The notes: a model not told the origin generated them from the letters alone. Numbered from the stretch's first letter, positions 1-11,491 are shown. The stretch is DNA of 64,000 nt from Bdellovibrio sp. ZAP7 (GCF_006874645.1 NZ_CP030082.1:1736001-1800000); one strand, 5' to 3'. A program made the numbers and translations.

Positions 1-1
1 G

Positions 2-223
2 ATCAAAAATTTCGGTATGGTAGTGACAGCGATTATCACTTTCTCTTTAGTGATCATGGCTTGGTACGGGGTGAATTTCGTTCTTGGTGCGGGGCTTCAT
101 TCTTACGGCTTCGGTGCTGGAGGTATCGAGTATGTGTCTGCTTTTGTGGCTGCACACATGCTGATGGTGCTTTATGTGTGGGTTATCCGTCAGGGTCGCA
201 CAAAAAAATCTGCAAAATCGTAG
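2..223 (+). CDS. ccsA: Cytochrome c assembly protein, CcsA/ResC type, C-terminal fragment
   Basis: This is the 3' end of a gene that begins before the window. About 73 residues are visible, with a hydrophobic stretch and the phrase VNFVLGAGLHSYGFG, which resembles the conserved end of CcsA/ResC-type cytochrome c biogenesis membrane proteins (usual form VN-L-SGLHSY), followed by one more membrane segment and a basic tail. CcsA works with CcsB/ResB to carry haem to the periplasmic side and attach it to CXXCH motifs. That fits the neighbourhood: the next operon encodes a pentahaem and a monohaem cytochrome. The gene is closed by a terminator at 288-318. The family call rests on a short fragment. 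Confidence 0.65.
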   Translation: MKNFGMVVTAIITFSLVIMAWYGVNFVLGAGLHSYGFGAGGIEYVSAFVAAHMLMVLYVWVIRQGRTKKSAKS

Positions 224-287
224 CAGATTCTTTGCGTAGGAAGTAGCGTCGCTATGCTCCGAGGCGAAAAGCTTTTGCACAAAAAGT

Positions 288-318
288 AAGCGAAAGGGTT
301 AAAACTCTTTCGCTTTTT
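288..318 (+). terminator. Rho-independent terminator after ccsA-type gene
   Basis: A 9-bp perfect stem (AAGCGAAAG / CTTTCGCTT) with a 10-nt loop is followed by a run of T. It separates the ccsA-type gene from the act operon. Confidence 0.85.
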
Positions 319-453
319 CAATATGCTTGCAAAAAGAATATGGACAACTGGACTTTTAAGTCATTAAATAAGGGCAAAATAAATATAGGACAGCGTTGTT
401 GGCCTCAATCCTCAATGTCATTAAGAGGATACGAGTTTGGCAAAAGGATGATT

Positions 454-996
454 ATGCATCGGGTATTTAGAAGTACGACGGCGGGCGTGTTAGCTTGTTT
501 GAGCGCGCTCATGATTTTTTCAACACTTCTCACGGGTTGTAAATTCCAAACCGGTTGGGGATACAACAAAGGCTACGCTCCAGAGCAACCAATTGCCTTT
601 GATCACCAATTGCATGCGGGAACCAACAAAATTCAGTGTCAATACTGCCACAATCAAGTGGAAAGAACGAAACACTCGAATATTCCGGCTCTCTCAACTT
701 GCATGAATTGTCACTTGCAAGTAGCGACAGATAAACCAGGTATTCAAAAACTGCGTGATGCATACGACAGCGGCGGCTCAATTGAGTGGGTTCGCGTTCA
801 TATGCTTCCAGATTTTGTTCACTTCAACCACAACGCTCACATTGCGAAAGGCGTGAACTGTCAAACGTGTCACGGACCTATCGAAACGATGACGCGCGTG
901 GAGCAATTCTCTGACCTTTCCATGGGCTGGTGTGTGAACTGTCACCGCCAACCAGAGAACAAAGCTCCTCTTAACTGCTCAACTTGTCACTACTAA
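454..996 (+). CDS. actA: Alternative complex III subunit ActA, pentahaem cytochrome c
   Basis: ActA is the multihaem cytochrome c of alternative complex III and passes electrons from quinol oxidation towards ActE or a terminal acceptor. Five CXXCH motifs are visible (CQYCH, CMNCH, CQTCH, CVNCH, CSTCH), as known for the pentahaem ActA. The N-terminus has a hydrophobic segment ending in a lipobox-like LLTGC, so the protein may be lipid-anchored, or kept as an uncleaved anchor, on the periplasmic face. I chose the ATG at 454 because AAAGG at 443-447 is well spaced for it; the ATG at 448 is possible, and the open frame upstream to 340 looks non-coding. actB begins 17 nt after the stop. Confidence 0.92.
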   Translation: MHRVFRSTTAGVLACLSALMIFSTLLTGCKFQTGWGYNKGYAPEQPIAFDHQLHAGTNKIQCQYCHNQVERTKHSNIPALSTCMNCHLQVATDKPGIQKLRDAYDSGGSIEWVRVHMLPDFVHFNHNAHIAKGVNCQTCHGPIETMTRVEQFSDLSMGWCVNCHRQPENKAPLNCSTCHY

Positions 997-1013
997 GGGT
1001 TTCGGAAGGTATT

Positions 1014-4000
1014 ATGTCTGAAATGCATACTGATAATGAATTAGAGATGAAAAAAGCGTTGCGCCCGAAGATCGTGCGCGACACGAAATTCTGGGAAACG
1101 ATCGAAGAAAAGATCGGTGATGCTGAATTTCAAAAAATGGCAGAGACAGAGTTTAAATCTTCTCCTCTTCGTGAAAGCGACGGGGAAGACGGTTGGGCAC
1201 GTCGTGAGTTCTTGAAACTTATGGGTGCATCTTTGGCTATGGCGACAGCTTCTTGCGTACGTCGTCCCGTGCAAAAGATCGTTCCATACAACAAAATGCC
1301 TGAAGAGGTTACTCTTGGTCAGGCGAACTACTATTCATCTGCTTTCTTTGATGGTAACGATGCGATGGGCTTGCTTGTTAAAACTCGCGAAGGCCGTCCT
1401 ATTCATATCGAATCAAATCCTTCTCATCCGTTCAGCGCGGGTGGTTTGAGCGCTCGTTCTCAAGCGATTTTGATGTCCCTATACGATCCAGAAAGATTGC
1501 AAGGACCGAAACGCAACTTGTTCAATGAGAAAAAATCAAACTCTCAATTGATCGACGTTAAATGGGAAGAGCTAGATAAAAAAGTATCTGAGCAATTGGT
1601 AAAAGGCGGCGTTGTTGTCCTTTCTGCACCAATCTCTTCTCCTTCAACTCGCGCCGTGATCTCTGACTTCGCTCAAGGCTTCAAAGCTAAGACTGTGGTT
1701 TGGGATGCTTTCGCTCACGAAGAAATCCGTGACGGTCAAAAAGCTTCTTACGGTGAAGAAGTTGTCCCTCAGTACTGGTTCGATAAAGCGAAAATGATCG
1801 TTTCAATCGATGCAGACTTCTTGGGTACTTGGTTGAATCCGACTGCTTACACGCATCAGTTCACGCAAGGCCGTAAAGACATCAAAAACATGAGCCGTAT
1901 GGTTTCCTTCGATTCCAACTACTCATTGACGGGTGCAAATGCGGATATCCGTTTCAAAATCAAACCTTCACAACAACTTGATGTGGTGATGGGTCTTCTT
2001 CACGAAATCATCGTGAAAAAAGGCCAATCTTCATACGCTGGTAACAGTGCTGTGAAATCTGCTCTGGAGCCATTCGCTAATACAGCTGCGAAGTTGGGTC
2101 TTGATGCTGAAATGTTCGCAAAAGTAGCTTCTGATCTTTGGGCAAACAAAGGGACATCACTGGTTGTTGCTGGTGGTATCACGACTTTGACAAACAAAGC
2201 GACGGAACTGCAAATTGCTGTGAACATGTTGAACTCTGTTTTAGATAACGACGGTAAAACTGTTGATGCTAAAGCGGGTAACGTTGCATTGTCTGCTTCA
2301 TACGCTGAAATGGCGCAATTGATTCAAGATATGAAAGACGGCAAAGTTCAAACTCTTATCATGCACAAAGTGAACCCAGGTTACTCTTTGCCAGCAGCGA
2401 TGGGATTTGCTGAAGCTGTAAAAAAAGTTAAAATGGTTATCTACACAGGTGACCGTGTTGACGAAACGGGTGTTTTCGCGGACTTCATCACTCCGGATAA
2501 CCACGCGTTGGAATCTTGGAATGATTTGGAAGTTGGTAAAGGCGTGATCTCTATCTGCCAACCAGCAATTCGTCCTATGTACGACACGCGTTCGTTCCAG
2601 TTATCTTTGATGACTTGGGCGTTCATGGCGAAACAAGGTCCAGCACGTCTTCGTGATTACGAAACATTCTATGACTACTTGAGAGTTTACTGGAAATCAG
2701 ACATCCACCCGAAATACGGTAAAGGCGCAGCCTTTGAAGATTTCTGGTTGGAAGGTCTGCAAAAAGGTTATGTTGGTGAATTGAGCCGCGGTTCTTCTGC
2801 GCGTTCATTCAAAACTGACGCCTTCACTAATATCAAACCTGCGAAAGCCCAAGAAGGTATGGAACTTGTTCTTTACCCTAAAGTGGCGATCATGGATGGG
2901 TCATTGGCGAACGTGGCTTGGTTGCAGGAGCTTCCAGATCCAGTAACAAAATTGACTTGGGATAACTATGCGATGGTTTCTATCGGCACAGCCGAGAAAA
3001 ATCATATGAAAACGGGCTCTATGATCACTCTTAAAGTGGGTGATAAGTCTGTTGATCTTCCTGTTTACATCCAACCAGGTCTTCATGACGATGTTGTGGC
3101 AGTAGCTGTAGGTTACGGTCGCACTCGCGCTGGTAAAGTGGCAAACGGCGTTGGTAAAAACATGACTGAGTTCGTGTCAGTTGATAAAGCAGGCAAAGCA
3201 ATCTTTGCTGGCCAAATAGCGACATTCACTAAGCTTGGCAAACACTACGATCTAGCTGGTACGTCTGGTAACTTCTCTATGGAAGGCCGTCAAATCGCTG
3301 CTGAAGCGACTTTGAAAGACTACGTAAAAAATAAATCTGCGGGTATCCACAGACACGAGACTTGGTCTATTTGGTCAGGTCACGAATATTCTGGTCACAA
3401 ATGGGGTATGGCTGTTGATCTTCACACTTGCACAGGCTGCTCGGCTTGCGTGATTGCGTGCCAATCTGAAAACAACATCACTGTTGTTGGTAAGAAGTAC
3501 GTTCTTGAAGGTCGTATCATGCACTGGTTGCGTATCGACCGTTACTATCAAGGTGATATCGCAAATGCAGAAGCGGTTTTCCAACCGGTTATGTGTCAAC
3601 ACTGTGACAACGCTCCTTGCGAAACTGTTTGTCCGGTATTGGCGACAACTCACTCAGATGAAGGTCTGAATGACATGGTTTACAACCGTTGCGTTGGTAC
3701 TCGTTACTGTGCGAATAACTGCCCGTACAAAGTACGTCGCTTCAACTGGTTCAACTATGCGAAGTTGATTGAAAAACCAATGCACATGGCTTTGAACCCA
3801 TCTGTTGGAGTTCGTACTCGCGGGGTGATGGAGAAATGTTCATTCTGCGTACAAAGAATCCAGGATGCTAAAACTGTGGCTCGTAACGAAAAACGCCAGT
3901 TGAAAGACGGCGACGTTAAAGTAGCTTGCCAAACTGCGTGCCCAGCCGGCGGTATCGTGTTCGGTGATCTTAATGATCCAAACAGTGAAGTAGCTAAGAT

Positions 4001-4153
4001 TTGGAAAGCGGAAGAGAAAGAGCGTGGTTACGCATTGCTTGAAGAATGGCATGCAAAACCATCTGTTCGCTACCTATCCAAAATCCGTAACAATGATAAA
4101 GAATCAACTGGTGGCCACGATGGTCACGGTACTGCAAAACAAGGTGAGCACTC

Positions 4154-4157
<4 letters not shown>
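1014..4157 (+). CDS. actB: Alternative complex III subunit ActB, molybdopterin-oxidoreductase-like plus iron-sulfur domain
   Basis: ActB is the large peripheral iron-sulfur subunit of alternative complex III. The N-terminus (around residues 61-81) carries a twin-arginine signal [14 protein letters not shown], implying folded export. Residues of about 90-780 match the CISM molybdopterin-enzyme fold, which in ActB is known to lack the cofactor. The C-terminal part (about 800-1000) is a DmsB/NrfC-like ferredoxin domain with cysteine groups [29 protein letters not shown] and KCSFC; the family is described as holding three [4Fe-4S] and one [3Fe-4S] cluster. The start at 1014 has GGAAGG 4 nt upstream. 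The end overlaps actC by 4 nt (ATGA), so translation is coupled. Confidence 0.95.
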
Positions 4158-5514
<1,357 letters not shown>

Positions 5515-5515
<1 letters not shown>

Positions 5516-6039
5516 TGGCTGCTCAATATACTAAAGGTATTGCTGGTATCTGGCTTGAAGAATCAAAAATTCTTAAAGCCGCTACAAAAATGCGTGAATC
5601 TGGTTCTGATAAATTTGAAGCCATTTCTGCATACCCAATTCACGGTATGGAAGAAGCTTGCGGTATCAAACGCTCTTGGATTCCTTACGTAACTTTCGTT
5701 GCGGGTGTTGTAGGTTTGTCTGCTGGTTTGGGTCTGACTTATTGGACTTCAGCAGTCGACTGGGCAGTGAACGTAGGTGGTAAACCATTCTTCTCACTTC
5801 CAGCTTTCGTACCTATCATGTTCGAATTGACTGTCTTGTTTGCAGCTCTTTCTTCTGTAGGTGCTTTGTTCTATGCGTGCAAAATGCCACGTATCGACCC
5901 ACCGGTTATCGATCCAGATTTAAGCTGCCATAAGTTCGCAATCTTCGTTCCTCACAATGACAATATCTATGATGAGACGAAACTGACGAACATGTTCAAA
6001 GAACTTGGCGCAGTTGAAGTGAAGAAGACGGAGTACTAG
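5515..6039 (+). CDS. actD: Alternative complex III subunit ActD (DUF3341)
   Basis: The 174-residue protein fits DUF3341 in size and position. It has a soluble N-terminal part containing YPIHGMEEACGI, two membrane helices (about residues 58-82 and 95-120), and a C-terminal soluble ferredoxin-like part. ActD is a structural membrane subunit of alternative complex III without known cofactor. The start codon overlaps the actC stop (TAATG), with GGAGG 11 nt before it, and actE follows after 2 nt. Confidence 0.92.
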
Positions 6040-6041
6040 AA

Positions 6042-6623
6042 ATGAAACATCTTGTGAAAATTACTCTAGGTGTAGCAGCAGCAGGCTTGGTGGCGTCAGC
6101 GCTAACAAGCTGTGGTCCTCGCGGCAACAATCCTAACGTTGAGATCATTCAAGATATGATGGAATCTCCGGCGATCAAAGCTCAGGAGTATGATGAATCC
6201 TCTCCTCACCACAGCGGCATGCGCGTACCTCCGGAACATACAGTTCCTCAAGGTTTCGAGCCATATCGTTATGCAACGGATGTTGAAGGTGCTGCAAAGA
6301 ACCTTAAAAATCCACTTGCTGGTAAAATGGATGATGAGACTCTTTTGACGGGTCAAAAATACTACGAAACAAACTGCGCAGTTTGCCACGGCTATAAAGG
6401 CGAAGGCGGCGAGAAGTCTGGTGTACCGGTGTCTACTAAAATGGCATTGAAGCCACCTGCACTTTTGACTGACAAAGTTAAAGGCTGGCCAGATGGTCAC
6501 TTGTACCACGTGATCACGATGGGACAAGGTGTGATGGGCCCTTATGCTTCTCACATTCCGCAAAAATACCGTTGGCAGGTTGTTAACTACATTCGTTTCC
6601 TTGAGAAACGGGATGGTAAATAG
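6042..6623 (+). CDS. actE: Alternative complex III subunit ActE, monohaem cytochrome c lipoprotein
   Basis: The 193-residue protein begins with a signal peptide and a lipobox-like ALTSC, so it is a probable lipoprotein on the periplasmic face. One haem motif, CAVCHGYKGEGG, sits in a class I cytochrome c fold, and a candidate Met axial ligand is present in the ITMGQGVMGPYA region. ActE is the likely exit point of electrons from alternative complex III to a terminal oxidase or a soluble carrier. It lies between actD and actF with gaps of 2 nt each. Confidence 0.92.
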   Translation: MKHLVKITLGVAAAGLVASALTSCGPRGNNPNVEIIQDMMESPAIKAQEYDESSPHHSGMRVPPEHTVPQGFEPYRYATDVEGAAKNLKNPLAGKMDDETLLTGQKYYETNCAVCHGYKGEGGEKSGVPVSTKMALKPPALLTDKVKGWPDGHLYHVITMGQGVMGPYASHIPQKYRWQVVNYIRFLEKRDGK

Positions 6624-6625
6624 AT

Positions 6626-7825
6626 ATGGGCGAACATAAACACGTAGATCTACATTTGGGTAAATTCGAAGCACCTCAGTGGATGAAAACATTGAGCTTC
6701 GTTTTGATGGCGATCGGTTTGATCACATTCGCAGTGGGCTTGATCAAAAATCAAGACCGCTTGTGGACTTCATACTTGGTTTCTTTCTTTTTCTTCTCTT
6801 GCTTGGGCTTGAGCGGTCTTTTTTGGGTTGCTTTGAACAACGTTGCGAAAGCAGGTTGGTCAGTTTCTATCCGCCGTTTTGCTGAAGCGACGACGGCATT
6901 CATTCCATTCATCCTGGTATTTGGTTTGATCTTGTTGTTCGGTTTCAAAAAACTTTTCATCTGGGCAGATCCAAAAATCATCGCTGAAAATCCAGTGATC
7001 GCGGCAAAAACTGCTTACTTGAATCCGACATTCTTCGTGATTCGTTTGTTGGTTTTCGTTGTGGGTTGCATGATCTTTAAATGGGTGATGGTTGGTAACT
7101 CTTTGAAACAAGATAAATCAGGTGATGACAACTTGACTCACAAAAACGTGGGGCCGGCAGTAGGCTTCATCGCGTTCTTCGCGTTGTTGTTCTCGTTTTT
7201 CTCTGTGGATTTGATCATGTCATTGCTTCCAACTTGGTACTCTACAATCTTCGGGATCTATTGCTTCTCTGGATTGTTCCAAGCAGGTCTTGCGTTCTTG
7301 GCGATCACGATCGTGTTCATGAGACGCTCTGGTTTGGTCAAAGGCTATGTTACTGTTGAACATCAACATGACGTGGTAAAATACCTTAAAGGTTTCTCGA
7401 TCTTCTGGGCTTACATCGCATTCTCTCAATTCATGTTGATGTGGTACGCGAATTTGCCAGAGGAAACTGAGTACTACATCATGAGATCTTTGGGCGGCTG
7501 GATGCAAATCTCCGTAGCTCTTTTGGTCTTCCGCTTCGTAGTTCCTTTCTTGGCTTTGCTTCCTCGTGATGCAAAAAGAAATGATGCGAACGTGTTGTTG
7601 ATCTCTACAATCGTATTGATCATGCAATATGTAGATATCTACTGGATGGTGTATCCAAACTTTAACGATGGGGCGATCGTATTCGGTTTCTGGGAAATCG
7701 GTATCTTCGCGGGCTTCGCTGGTTTATTCCTTCTTTGCATCATGAACTTCTGGAGCAAAAACAACTTGGTTCCAGTTAAGGATCCACGCATGCACGAGGC
7801 ACTAAACCACCACGTTGCGTACTAA
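6626..7825 (+). CDS. actF: Alternative complex III subunit ActF, integral membrane protein
   Basis: The 399-residue polytopic membrane protein (about ten hydrophobic segments) is a shorter relative of ActC/NrfD and closes the operon in the canonical position after actE. Acidic and histidine residues within helices are a known feature of this subunit and have been proposed to take part in proton movement; that role is not settled. No actG or cytochrome oxidase gene follows; a terminator at 7885-7913 ends the transcript. Confidence 0.92.
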   Translation: MGEHKHVDLHLGKFEAPQWMKTLSFVLMAIGLITFAVGLIKNQDRLWTSYLVSFFFFSCLGLSGLFWVALNNVAKAGWSVSIRRFAEATTAFIPFILVFGLILLFGFKKLFIWADPKIIAENPVIAAKTAYLNPTFFVIRLLVFVVGCMIFKWVMVGNSLKQDKSGDDNLTHKNVGPAVGFIAFFALLFSFFSVDLIMSLLPTWYSTIFGIYCFSGLFQAGLAFLAITIVFMRRSGLVKGYVTVEHQHDVVKYLKGFSIFWAYIAFSQFMLMWYANLPEETEYYIMRSLGGWMQISVALLVFRFVVPFLALLPRDAKRNDANVLLISTIVLIMQYVDIYWMVYPNFNDGAIVFGFWEIGIFAGFAGLFLLCIMNFWSKNNLVPVKDPRMHEALNHHVAY

Positions 7826-7884
7826 AATTCGGAACGGAATTTTAAATAAGAGAGTGACAATGCGTTAATAACGCTGGACTCTTA

Positions 7885-7913
7885 ACAAAAGCCACCCCAA
7901 AGGTGGCTTTTGT
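7885..7913 (+). terminator. Terminator of the act operon
   Basis: A 12-bp stem (ACAAAAGCCACC / GGTGGCTTTTGT) with a short loop ends in a T-rich tail. A weaker hairpin (AAAATTC / GAATTTT) lies just after the actF stop near 7824. Confidence 0.8.
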
Positions 7914-7972
7914 CGTTTAGACTATGATTAGATCTTTCATCTATCCTGGTGATGGGTGAGTTGGGGAGTCTT

Positions 7973-8518
7973 ATGAGATTTCTATTGGGAACAATGATGG
8001 CAGCAACGGTACTTTCGGGCTGCGATTTTAAATTTGATTCTTTGGAAGCAACCAAAGAAGTAAAGGCCGTCAAAGCAGAGATGGCCTTTCTAAACAATCT
8101 TCAAGAGCCACAAACGGCGATAGTATATTCTTTGGATCCCACTCAAAAGGGTGACGGTGCTACAGACTTTCACGGCTTTAAAGTTTTGGGGGAGATCAAG
8201 TTGAATCCTGAGGACGTGACTGAAGCTGCTTTGGAGTTTAAAGACGCTGCTGAATCTTTTAAAGATGGATTGGCGCTGCCAGGTTGTTTCAATCCACGTT
8301 ACGGTATTCGCGTAACGAAAGGCGGAAAAACTTACGACTATGCTTTAAGTTATGAGTGTAATCACTTGCGTGGTTACGACGGTGGTAAAGTGTATGATTT
8401 TGATGCCGCCGGAAATCCTCGTGTTCTGAAAGATTTATTCACGAACGCAAATATCCCTCAATCGACTCCACCAGCGACGACTCCAACACCAACGTCTAGC
8501 ATAACTGAGGCGAAATAG
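7973..8518 (+). CDS. Predicted lipoprotein of unknown function
   Basis: The 181-residue product starts MRFLLGTMMAATVLSGC, a classic lipoprotein signal with lipobox VLSGC. The ATG at 7973 is preferred over the ATG at 7949 because GGGGAG lies 4 nt upstream of it and the lipobox then falls at residue 17. The mature part has an acidic, mixed alpha/beta composition, two further cysteines (PGCFNP and YECNHL) that could form a disulfide, and a Thr/Pro-rich tail. I do not recognise a family. It probably sits in the inner or outer membrane facing the periplasm. Confidence 0.75.
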   Translation: MRFLLGTMMAATVLSGCDFKFDSLEATKEVKAVKAEMAFLNNLQEPQTAIVYSLDPTQKGDGATDFHGFKVLGEIKLNPEDVTEAALEFKDAAESFKDGLALPGCFNPRYGIRVTKGGKTYDYALSYECNHLRGYDGGKVYDFDAAGNPRVLKDLFTNANIPQSTPPATTPTPTSSITEAK

Positions 8519-8575
8519 CTGCTGAGTTATTCGTTAGACTGACTTTTCCTCTCAAATGGAAACTCATTGTGACCG

Positions 8576-10834
8576 ATGAGTTTCCTGATGATCCTGCTTA
8601 AATTTCTGATTTCATTTTATATTTTCGTACACGCCACACTTGTGAGTGCAGGCCCGCTGGAAGCTTTGTCAGAGAAAGCCTTTAAGATCACGGGTCATAC
8701 TTGCGAGCCTACGGCGACGAAGAGCGGACCGGCAGAAGCTTGCAATCCAAACGATTCAGAACTTCAGCGCAACAGCAAAGATGTTAAGAAAATTGCAGAG
8801 ATAGCAGGACAATCTGAAGAAGATCGTTACTTTGCATTATTAGGGCAACAGCAAGTGCGTGAGCTTCAGTGTGCCAGTGATTTTGCACGAGATATCGTCG
8901 CACAAAATACCAAAGATTTTGCCAATTCAGATCTCAAGCAGAAGTTAACTCTTGCACGCCAAGTGCGCGCAAAGACCTCGGAACTCGCGAAAAAAATCGT
9001 TTCCGATCCGATGCTTGCGACGCCGGTTTGTCCGACGACTTTTGAAGCGCTTGAACAACAAGTCAAAGGCTTTAAAAAGAATGCTCGATATAATTCCTGC
9101 AAGAAGCTGATCTCTCTTCAGAATTCATACAAAGTGATTCTTAGTGCGATTCCTTTATCCGGCGCCCCGGAAGTGAAATCAGTCATCGAAAAGTATTCCA
9201 CTAGTTCCACCGAAATTTCTGACCAGGACCTCAGCGGAAAGTTGAACGAAGCTTATTCCCAAACGCAAAAAGCGCTGGATGAGACTCGCAGCAATCTGAC
9301 CCAAGCTTTGGTTGGTCAAGGTGGGACCGGTCTTGATCGAACGGCTCGCCATGATTTATTGGCGGACCCGGGATTAAGTGCGTCGGTGGTTCAAAGCGAA
9401 CCGAAACTGGGTGAAGTGGCGTGCCTCGCAAACGCTCGCTATGGTTTGGGAGCTGACAACTTAAATAACGGTGTGATGATTGGTTCTTTGTTTTTAGGGG
9501 CGGGTGCTTCCGTTGTTGGTAAAGTCGGAGCTTTCACGGCCAAGGCCTTTTCAACGGCTCAATCCGCAAGAACATTGGGAATGGTTTCCTACAATGCCAT
9601 GAACATGATGAAGTATGCGGTGATGGCCACAGACTTTGCAAGTATGGCAGCCGTGACCGATCAAGCTTGTTTCAAAACTAAAATCGCAGACTTAAAAACC
9701 AGTGGCGCGTGTGTGAGTGCGCCCACGGCGGAACGAATTGAGCAGGATAACTGTATCATGGCGGCGTCTTTGACGGCCCTGGGAGTGGTCCCGCAAAAAG
9801 CCCTCTCTGCAGTGACCGCCAAAGTTAAGAAAGCAATCAAAGAAGAAAACGCCAGTCAGGCACGCAGAATTGCTGATGCCGATGCCTTCATGGATACCAA
9901 AGCTTCCATTAAAAGGAATAACACGGCTTCGACGACAGCAGTTTCACCAGCTTCGAATGGCTTAAGACCCGGGGCCACGGCTTCTTCCGTTGCTATTGAA
10001 AAGAAGTTGGCAGAAGGAAATATCGTTTCTGAAAAAAGAGTCGGGCAAGGGGTTTATGGCGCCAGATTCGTTCGCTATGAAGATGGCTCCGAAGGCGTGT
10101 GGAAGCCAAGAACGACAATCGATGAAATCGACACGGCAAAAAGCGAAGTGGCCGCTTATAATATCGATAAATACCTGGGGCTTAATTCAGTGCCGGTCAC
10201 CGTAATGAAAGAATACAAAGGCGAAGTCGGAACAGTTCAATACCGAGTGAAAAACTTAAAAGATCAAGCGCCGAACGAAGTTTTCGCAGATGATCCGGAT
10301 CAACTTGGATTCTTTGATTATCTGGTCGCCAACGGGGACCGCCACGGTTTCAATTACCTGCAAAAAGAAGACGGAAAACTGGTGGCTATCGATCACGGGT
10401 TGTCATTTGGCGGTGGCAGAGGAAAAGACCCTTTTGTCACATTTCAGGGAAATGTGGGCGCTCTGGATAAGAACTTACGGGCCCAAGAAAAAATGACTAA
10501 GTCCATCCAAGCTGGCGGTCGTAATATCACTTCAATGAAAGAGCAACTGGCAGAACTCAAACGTCAGGAATCAGCATTGCAATCAGCTATCAAGGCCTTT
10601 GCTCCCCAGAAGGAAGTTGTCGAGAAATTAAAATCTACGGCTTTCGAAGACTGGAAAAAAGTGACTGACGGCAAATTAACAGATTATCAAATTCAAGATA
10701 TGCAAAAGCGCCAGGAGACACTTTTACGCGCGATTGAAATGGCCGAGAAAAAAGTCGGTGCAGAAAGACTTTACCCAAGTGGTGATTCCTCACCACTCAT
10801 CAAAAAAAACCGCCTGCAGTTTTATTCAGAGTAA
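8576..10834 (+). CDS. Secreted protein with FAM20/PI3K-like kinase domain
   Basis: This 752-residue protein has an N-terminal signal peptide (about residues 1-25). The next 450 residues hold helical, Cys-containing sequence with two long hydrophobic stretches (near 300-325 and 340-360). Residues of about 480-620 resemble the secreted FAM20/PI3-4-kinase-like fold: a glycine-rich VGQGVYGARF, a candidate ATP-binding lysine in VWKP, an alpha-C-like KSEVAAYNIDKYLGL, a catalytic-loop-like FDYLVANGDRHGFNYL, and a metal-binding-like AIDHGLSFG. The C-terminus is a probable coiled coil (about 640-735). The kinase-like residues all look intact. It stands alone, between a lipoprotein gene and a Cys-rich secreted protein. 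Function is inferred from motifs only; a HipA-like or lipid-kinase-like activity is possible. Confidence 0.7.
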   Translation: MSFLMILLKFLISFYIFVHATLVSAGPLEALSEKAFKITGHTCEPTATKSGPAEACNPNDSELQRNSKDVKKIAEIAGQSEEDRYFALLGQQQVRELQCASDFARDIVAQNTKDFANSDLKQKLTLARQVRAKTSELAKKIVSDPMLATPVCPTTFEALEQQVKGFKKNARYNSCKKLISLQNSYKVILSAIPLSGAPEVKSVIEKYSTSSTEISDQDLSGKLNEAYSQTQKALDETRSNLTQALVGQGGTGLDRTARHDLLADPGLSASVVQSEPKLGEVACLANARYGLGADNLNNGVMIGSLFLGAGASVVGKVGAFTAKAFSTAQSARTLGMVSYNAMNMMKYAVMATDFASMAAVTDQACFKTKIADLKTSGACVSAPTAERIEQDNCIMAASLTALGVVPQKALSAVTAKVKKAIKEENASQARRIADADAFMDTKASIKRNNTASTTAVSPASNGLRPGATASSVAIEKKLAEGNIVSEKRVGQGVYGARFVRYEDGSEGVWKPRTTIDEIDTAKSEVAAYNIDKYLGLNSVPVTVMKEYKGEVGTVQYRVKNLKDQAPNEVFADDPDQLGFFDYLVANGDRHGFNYLQKEDGKLVAIDHGLSFGGGRGKDPFVTFQGNVGALDKNLRAQEKMTKSIQAGGRNITSMKEQLAELKRQESALQSAIKAFAPQKEVVEKLKSTAFEDWKKVTDGKLTDYQIQDMQKRQETLLRAIEMAEKKVGAERLYPSGDSSPLIKKNRLQFYSE

Positions 10835-10912
10835 TTGGTTTTTGCCAAATTCATAAGCCCCAGTTTGTGAGTCCTCGCCCCCTCTGTTGAAATAGAATCC
10901 TAGGGGGAAGCG

Positions 10913-11491
10913 ATGACTTTGATCAAGGCAGCGGCACTTGTTCTCGTTTTTGTTTTTGGTGGAGGCCCGCAATTCGCAACAGCCTCTGATGCAGACAGCA
11001 GACCTATTCAAGCGAATTATCAAAAATTGCAACTCTATGAGCAGATCCTGCGGGGGGAGCTTCCTCCACCGTTGCCTTTACCCGATGAACCAGGTGATGG
11101 TCCGCAGGAACCAACTCAACCCGGTCCGCAACCGCAACCACCCAGTCATCCGCCACGTCCACCAAAGCCACCTTCCAGCTGCGATCTTCGTCAAAATATC
11201 GGCTGCGTTCGTGCCGTCTGTGATCAGCTGCCAAACATGAATTGCAGTAGTGATCAAAAAGTGAAAGACATTGCCTGCCAGTGCGATGGTGTAAATGGAG
11301 AATGTGTTACGGCTGTTTGTAATCAACTGGATCGTTTCGATTGTGATGAAAAGCGTGAGCTTTTTGCGGTCACTAAAATGTGTCGGGGCGTGTATGATGC
11401 CAGATGTATTGATCGCATCTGTGGACAGCTGGGAAGATTTGAATGTGATGACATGAACGACATGAGAAGAGTGACTGAACTGTGTCGTTAA
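10913..11491 (+). CDS. Secreted Pro-rich, Cys-repeat protein of unknown function
   Basis: The 192-residue product has a signal peptide ending near AFATAS-like FATAS (residue about 25), then a proline-rich linker at about 50-85, then a Cys-rich C-terminal region with three similar units built on C-x-x-AVC-x-QL followed by a C and an acidic helix (around VRAVCDQLPNMNC, VTAVCNQLDRFDC, IDRICGQLGRFEC). The units probably form disulfide-bonded small helical modules in the periplasm or outside the cell. GGGGGAA lies just upstream of the ATG. No family is recognised. Confidence 0.75.
   Translation: MTLIKAAALVLVFVFGGGPQFATASDADSRPIQANYQKLQLYEQILRGELPPPLPLPDEPGDGPQEPTQPGPQPQPPSHPPRPPKPPSSCDLRQNIGCVRAVCDQLPNMNCSSDQKVKDIACQCDGVNGECVTAVCNQLDRFDCDEKRELFAVTKMCRGVYDARCIDRICGQLGRFECDDMNDMRRVTELCR

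Noticed and set aside
340-453. N-terminal extension of ActA from the ATG at 340
   Set aside because: The extra 38 residues are not signal-peptide-like and would bury the lipoprotein signal; a good ribosome binding site exists just before 454.
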